A DNA stretch of 64,000 nt. Origin: Dillenia suffruticosa (Eukaryota > Streptophyta > Magnoliopsida > Dilleniales > Dilleniaceae). A model generated the notes under the pieces. It was not told where the DNA came from and did no database searches. It saw nothing but the letters and a program-made list of their open reading frames with translations. Every line of letters begins with the position of its first letter. The first letter of the stretch is position 1. Position numbers and translations under genes: made by a program. Positions 57,401-64,000 of this stretch are shown here, piece by piece. Location of the stretch: assembly GCA_033439265.1 (NCBI GenBank), contig JAVTVX010000016.1, positions 21,518,701 to 21,582,700 on the forward strand. Reading direction: 5' to 3'.

Positions 57401-60400
57401 ATACTAAGTGGGAGCGTTATACAGTGGAGGACGCTCATGATATAGTGAAGTAAGATCCTCTGTCACATTCTTTATTCAGGTCCCTTAGGTTTTCTATTTT
57501 GTTGAAAAGTAGATACATATAAATTGCTGCATAAGAATCTATATATGCATATAGATTCACTTCGGGATAAATATAATGTGATCAGTTCACTAGTGATCAA
57601 TGTGAACCATTTGATTTCCTATTACATATCATGTTTTGCTTACCTAGCCAATACCATGCTTGCTGTGACTACATCATATTAAGTGATTGTCCCTGATGGC
57701 AGCTTCCATCTTTGTGGTGTATTGTACTGCTTCTTTCAACATAAATAGTGAATAAGAATTCTTAATCTTTGTCAATGATCATGGTCATTCCCTTCCACAC
57801 CAATAAATTTATCATTTCAAATCTATTAGTTGGTGCTTATTTTTAATTCTGTCAATACTGTTTGCTAGAATTAGTGGTTGTGATACATAAGTGATTGAGT
57901 ACAGCTGTAATTCCGTTTCCAGCATGCTTCTGGGGTTAACGCTCAAGACTTTTAATTTTTTTTTTTTTAAATTAGATATTTGCCTTCTGCTATGCTAACA
58001 GTGCTTTCCTTTTGCATGTCCTTGTCCCTTTTTGATCTGATACAAACTGAAGCTATGCCAAACTAAGAGGTGGGTTCTTTAGTAGAACATTCTTCCAGTC
58101 TGTTTCAAATTTTCCAGAATTGGGGAATTTTTTCAGCTATTCAAATAGGTCCTTGCTGTGGAACATTCTCTTCCTGGTGTTAATGTTAAAGAAGAAAAAT
58201 TTATGGAGGGGAGGAACTTAGAAAATTAATATTACTCCCAGGGCCGTGATCCATTTAGATTTTCTCTTGGGAACTAAACTGTCTTCAAAACTTGTGATGT
58301 CCTTAAATACTATTTTGTCTTTCTTATTGGTTTGTTCCATTTATGCAGGAATCAATGTCATGCCAGAAGTTGATGTTCCTGGACATGCAGAATCATGGTA
58401 AATACATTATATGATGAGCTCCTACTATGTAATCTTCTTGTTAAATTATGTTTTAATTCATAATATTGTAATTATTATAATAGTGATGGTAATAATAATA
58501 AAAGAATCGGTAAAATGACATTGGTGATGATGATGCTGCATTTAACTCCAGTTGATCTTATGGCACTAATCTTTGAGTTTTGCCTCATTAGTTCATTTCC
58601 ATTTAACTCTTTTTTTGCTCTATTGTTGATATTGTCAGTATTCTTCTTTTTAATGAGATTTGTTGTGCATATTGATTTGTATCAAATAAAGGTGTCAATC
58701 TTTGATTCATTTAAGCTAGATGCCAGGGTCTTTCTGTTCAAATTATGAACACCATTGTGGTCATGACATATCATCCTTCATGGTTACTCTGGTCAACTGG
58801 AAGATGAAGTTTTCCTCTCACGTTAACATCTATCTTAACTTTTACCCTGATATTGCCTCACCCGTGACAAAATGCATATGCGAAAGCACATTTTCAACTG
58901 GGTCTTCCATGCTTTATCTTTTAATTCATACAATTTTATATTGATATTGTGCTTTCTATGCAGGGGTTATGGGTATCCTGATCTCTGGCCTTCATCATCC
59001 TGCAGAGAGCCACTAGATGTTTCAAAGAACTTTACTTTTGATGTGGTTTCTGCCATTTTGACAGGTTATGCTTTGTTTAAAACTTTTGCTTTGGTATTGT
59101 TTAAAGTTAAGAATCATTTTTTGAATAGGCTATTTCTGTTTTGCCCCGACATTGTTTCTCTAGGAATGTATGCATATTTAATGTGAAACATTATCTGTAC
59201 CCCAATTTGTGGAGTCAAAAGCTGGTACAAACTGACAGATGAAAATTCTGGTAGTCACAAGTGAACTGATCTTCTTCTGGCTTGTGACCTCATATTGTGG
59301 AAGTAGTGATTTTGCTTAAAATTTTTACTTTGGTCTTCAGTCAGTGAAGTGTTACCCAAGTTATGCTTTGTTCTATTCTTTAAATCTGATTCAAATTTGC
59401 ATTATTCAAATGGTTGAAATAAATCATTAGCAATGATCCTTTTTTCCAACAGAGGTTACTTACAGATACCAGCAATCAAACCTTCAAACCTTCAGGGGCC
59501 AGTATATGGTCCCAGATGGATTTGCATCCATAACGGCCCTTTGCATTGTATTTCATTTCTATTTTTTTCCCCGCTTTTTTTGCCTTCCACAAAATGTGGT
59601 ATGAAAGTTCATTCTATCTTATATGCTGCGGTGGTCTTTTTGTCAACAATTGTGATTAAGTCCATAATTTCATTTCTTAAAAAGTGATTGTTATACATTT
59701 TTCTGTTGAGATTATGTGCTGCATTGATTCCACCATATTTCAATAAATCTGCAGCATCCTATGGAGACATGGAGATACTCTCAAGTCTCTCTCTCTCTCT
59801 CTCTCTCTCTCGCTCTCTCTCATATGATGGGATTGGAGGCATTCTAACTCATATTTGGACTGTTCTTTGCATCAGTGAATATCATTTGCACAAAATTTTC
59901 TTTCTAACTAAGTGTTACCTAGTTTTATTCATTCTGTAAGCTTAAACAAATGGGAGATATCATTCACACGCTTATTTAAAAACCTCAACATGCTTATATT
60001 AGACCTGAAGCATATGTGCTTATAATTCTTCTTTTAAATTCATCTGTAAAAACTTGAACTTGGATGGAATCATGATTCATCAAAATAACATTATATTACG
60101 GAATCATTTGCTGTTGGCAATATGTTGCATGCCAACTCTTCTTTACACTGCAATAGGGTTTATCTTTTATAGGACAGGACAATAGTGTAAGAAGGAAAAT
60201 AGATAAATATATGGATGATGGGGTATCCTTCAAATGGATACAAATGAATTGATTCTGACTTTTGTTCTTGTTCCAACATTTTGATATTTGTTAAGAACTT
60301 TTCTCTTCTTTTGACTTAAAATATCACCTAGCCCTATTTCAGCATTTGTTATGATATTTAGAAATATAATGCACCTCTGAAGAGAATGATCTAAACAGTA

Positions 60401-63400
60401 CATGGAAAAAGGTTGAATAGATTAGGCAGCTGGTTGTATCGGAAAGTGAGGAACATGAACACGATGTGATTGCATGATGGCATACCCTTGCAGATGTATA
60501 TATTTTTCTTTTTTCTTGTATTGTTTTTTTTCATTCTCATTTTTCTTTCTGTTGTGTTTGCTATATCAATGTTAAGTCGGTTTTTTTCCCTATATTTCCT
60601 TAATAATTCTGAATTTGCCTTTTGCTTTCTGCAGAGATGAGGAAGATTTTCCCGTTCGATCTCTTCCACTTGGGAGGTGATGAGGTTAATACAGGTTAGT
60701 GTGAAAAATGGATTGAAGTACTTATTAGAGTAGAAAAAAGGTGGGAAAGGATCTTAAAATGAATACTGTCTTTTTTCTCAATAGTGCAAAGGAAAGCTGG
60801 GTAAAAAGAGAGAAACAGAAGTTGTAAAAGTTGTCATACTTACTCTTATAAAAATCAAAGAAGAAAAGAGAAACGACTTTGATTGGCTACTCTGTTTCTT
60901 AGAAATTGTTTTGTTATTCCAAATGTGAAACCAAGTACAGGAGAAAGTATTTTTATAATCAACTCGATTCCTTATAATCAACTCGATTCCAGTCAAGTAA
61001 TACGTTAGGATCAGGTACAGTCAAATACAACAAGACTGGTGGAAATGGATAAAGATGTTCTTGGCTCTTGATACTAGTCTCAGTAGTGAACTTTTACTAA
61101 CATTCATCACCAACTACATCCATGAACTTATGGGAACAAATATGATGTATGAGTTTGATGTGATAAGGTTACAAGATCTAAAAAGAATTAAATATACAGC
61201 ATATTGGATACATTATTTGAACCTACAGTATTGTTAATTCTTGTAAAAGCAACACAAAGTATGCGTTAGATGCTATCCCTTTTAAAATGATATATAGTGG
61301 ATCTTTGGGATGGTAAATGAAGGTGTTCTTGAATAATAGTAACCATTTTGGATGAGATTGTGTGAGACCCTGAGACGTAGCATGGCTGAAATATAAGAGT
61401 ACACTACAATATGGTTGCACTTCTTGGTTCTGTCAAGTCAAAAAGGGATATGTTGGTCTTTCTGGAGGGAGATAACTGATTACAAATAGAAGCACTTCCT
61501 TTTTGTGAGGATACAGTGAAAGATTATAAAATTTGTCTGTTCTGTAATTGTTCTCACTTCTATCTGTCCAATTAGTTGCCTGTGCCAATTCCAAGCATAT
61601 CCCAGTCGTGTATGTCAACTAGTTGAAAGACATGGTGCCCAAATTTTAGTGGCAGATTTAACCTCAAGCTTATTTTTGCATGAGTTTGCTTGATTTCTTT
61701 TATGGTTTAAAACTTATCTCTTTTTTATCCTTTGCCTTACCATTTCTCTACTCCCATTTGCTTAAAGTTTGAAGATTTTCTTTTCGTCTTTGTTCTTACA
61801 TTGGTCCAATATTCTACAGATTGCTGGAGTTCTACACCACATGTGAAACGATGGTACGTCCATTGCCATTGTAACTTATATATTTTCATTTATATGATAT
61901 GTATAATATATTCTTTCACCTATTGTTAAAGAAGATAGGGGAGGACTTGTTCTTTTTTCTAGGCCTAAAGTTGATGTCATCCAGGTTGTTATATTGGATG
62001 TACTAATGGTGAAAGTGTTGGATTGCTTTTCATGTTTTGACTTCGTCTCTCATACAAATTGAGTGGTGGAGTTCTTGCTTAAGATTGACTATGAAGTACG
62101 AACTCCAGAGATGTGATTTGAGCCTTGACCCTAGGGAATGTTGTAATTATGTTGTCTTCAATTATGGACTGCCTCTAATAGTTAACTTATGTTCTGCATG
62201 GCAGATCTCAACTCTTGTTAGTTATAATACCTTTTTATTGATTTATCTATGTGCCTCTGCCAACTGAGGAAAGACATTATGTAATGTGTCCTTTTTGATG
62301 TAGGTAGTATAATGTTTATATATGTTTATGATTTTGCATGGAATGCAGGCTAAAGGATCAGAATATGACTACAAAAGATGCGTACCAATACTTTGTACTT
62401 AGAGCTCAAGAAATAGCAATTTCAAAAAATTGGACCCCTGTTAACTGGTATGTCTTACTTTCTGGTCCACCAATGCACTGTTTTGCCTGCACATCTACAT
62501 TTAAAATTTCCTTTTAGCCAGTCTCCTTCTCTCTTTCAACACAAACATTTTATAACAAGAACCAGTCTAGGCACAGATTTTGTAGAGAATGCTTGGACAA
62601 GACAGAAAATGAAGGCCGCTAAAACCACTCCCAAACAAAGGAAAACTAATGATGATGTTAAACACCAAAGCAACCACACCATAAAACCTTCTTTCAAAAA
62701 ATATAATGTAACATAAAACCCAAACCATGAACCAAAAATGTGAGAAAAAAGGGGATTGATAATTGCTTAAATCAGCACTTGCTGGAACTTTGCAACCAGC
62801 TCTCACCAGCAACAAAACTTACTGGTAGACCACTTGATGTACATATATGGGACTCCACAAGCAAAATCTTCACCTAGCAAAACAGCAGATTATGTGAAAC
62901 ATGTCATAAATCCCTGACTTCTGATATGACCCGATTATGCTAACACATCTGCTCTGATCCTTATAACTTGTGCTTCAATCTGTGACGAAATTTTGGCTTT
63001 CTCCACTTTGTCAATCAACCCTATACGGTATATTTCTTTGTCCATCCCTATGAACTGGAAAGTTTCTGTACATTATTAGAAGACATGGAAAAGGGCAATC
63101 CATTGGATCGGTTCTAAGTTATTTGTCAATTAGTTTGTGCAGCATGTCACATTCATCCGCATTGTAGATAATTATAGTAGTACTGACTGGGAGGGCTTTC
63201 CTGGATTCTTTATTATTGCAGTACTCTATCATTACAGAATTGTGTGGAATTGAAATTTGAGACAGATTTTGACATTCTCATCTCAGGGAGGAAACTTTCA
63301 ATACATTTTCATCACATCTCAATCCATTGACAGTGGTGCATAACTGGTGAGACTCTAAATTTAGTGCAATTCCTGATGCATTTTGCTAATGGCATAAGAG

Positions 63401-63704
63401 CAAGAGGTATTTATTTATCCTTTATGTTTAAACTATTGAATGTGCAACCATAGGTGGGGCCCTGGAGTTTGTCCAAAAGTTGTTGCACAAGGTTTCAGAT
63501 GCATTTATAGCAATCAGGGTGTTTGGTATCTAGACCATCTAGATGTTCCTTGGGAGCATGTCTATGATGCTGAACCCATTGAAGGAATAAAGGACATCTC
63601 CAAGCAGGAGCTTGTGCTTGGAGGCGAAGTTTGCATGTGGGGTGAGACAGCTGATACCTCAGATATTCAACAAACAATATGGCCTCGAGCTGCAGCGGCT
63701 GCAG
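54486..63704 (+). CDS. HEXO1: Beta-hexosaminidase 1 (GH20), 3' end outside window
   Basis: Exons: 54486-54836, 54913-54996, 56512-56547, 56897-57008, 57110-57180, 57319-57449, 58053-58069, 58349-58397, 58964-59064, 60635-60694, 61820-61853, 62349-62447, 63287-63346 and 63454-63704. They give 485 aa, still in frame at a GCAG|GTTTGT donor; the last exon lies beyond the window. GH20 enzymes remove terminal GlcNAc/GalNAc; plant HEXO1 trims N-glycans in the vacuole. A signal peptide covers about 1-23. The N-terminal domain has YLWPLPSHFTF and ANTVYGALRGLETFSQLC. The GH20 barrel starts at RGLLLDTSRHYLP. LHWHIIDEESFPLE, VMPEVDVPGHAESWGYGYPD and the catalytic pair in HLGGDEVNTDCW (D333, E334) are all present. 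NWTPVNWEETF, FRCIYSNQGVWYLDHLDVPW and GGEVCMWGETADTSD are conserved. Exon 7 is only 17 nt. The closest match by eye is Arabidopsis HEXO1. Confidence 0.95.
58053..58069 (+). other. HEXO1: 17-nt microexon of HEXO1
   Basis: The sequence CTATGCCAAACTAAGAG lies between acceptor GAAG and donor GTGGGT. It restores the frame between GTGAA (exon 6) and GAATCAATG (exon 8), giving IVNYAKLRGINV, which matches the family. Without it the frame breaks. Confidence 0.88.
59788..59820. repeat. (CT)n microsatellite in a HEXO1 intron
   Basis: A dinucleotide tract with one CG interruption, inside the intron 59065-60634. Confidence 0.9.
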
Positions 63705-64000
63705 GTTTGTGTTAAAGAAAGTTGCAAAAATAGCCATTTAAATAGCTAATTTTGCGTCAATATTCCGCCCTTGGCAATGTAGCATCTTTCGCAGACCACT
63801 ATGGTTGAGTTTTTACTATAGTTAGCTCATCATAGCTTCTACCATTCCTCGCTTCTCCCTCAACCTGTCCCCTTCGAAAGCAATATCTTTTGAAGACTAA
63901 TATAAAGGCTGCAAAAGTATGAGTTAGCTTAGTTGGTATACAGTAGTATTGGGAAGGATCAATAAAAATGGGAGAAGACCACAGGCCAACTGTGTGGCTT

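Overview
The window is nuclear DNA from a flowering plant, most likely a woody eudicot. The evidence is AT-rich intergenic DNA, many (CT)n tracts, genes with many small GT-AG introns, plant-specific families (dirigent proteins, TRM/DUF4378, plant 1589 domain, SULTR4, KCS) and plant-type snRNA promoters. I cannot name the species.

Layout. (1) 1-1.8 kb: last exon of a dehydroascorbate reductase gene (+). (2) 3.5-6.6 kb: two convergent single-exon dirigent genes of the ESB1-like, Asn/Gly-rich-insert type, with a tRNA-Thr(AGU) gene between them. (3) 8.1-11.2 kb: a three-exon TRM-like/DUF4378 gene (-). (4) 12.5-18.1 kb: AT-rich DNA with simple repeats, a LINE 3' end carrying an RNase H domain, and SINE-like pieces. 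(5) 18.8-20.1 kb: a small three-exon plant 1589-domain gene (-) with two G-boxes upstream. (6) 23.2-27.1 kb: a hAT transposon with an intact 674-aa transposase (-). (7) 27.1-27.3 kb: a U12 snRNA gene (+) whose promoter starts right at the hAT end. (8) 27.5-36.8 kb: a 17-exon SULTR4-type sulfate transporter gene (-), 701 aa. (9) 39.9-42.6 kb: a tandem repeat and a KCS pseudogene that has lost its catalytic cysteine. (10) 43.0-52.3 kb: a tandem segmental duplication, each unit holding a U5 snRNA gene followed by an ABCC-transporter pseudogene. The first unit is split by a second hAT copy, nearly identical to the first but inverted and with a premature stop. (11) 54.5 kb to the end: a beta-hexosaminidase 1 gene (+), 14 exons visible, with a 17-nt microexon; its 3' end lies outside the window.

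The most notable structure is the pairing of hAT and snRNA genes. Both hAT copies sit just upstream of a Pol II snRNA promoter (U12 and U5), and the second U5 unit preserves the empty target site, which defines the insertion and dates it after the segmental duplication. The protein genes look unrelated in function (redox, lignan/suberin-type coupling, microtubule-linked scaffold, vacuolar sulfate efflux, N-glycan trimming); they do not form a cluster pathway. Exon boundaries were derived by hand from GT-AG sites, reading-frame continuity and recognised family motifs; no search was run.
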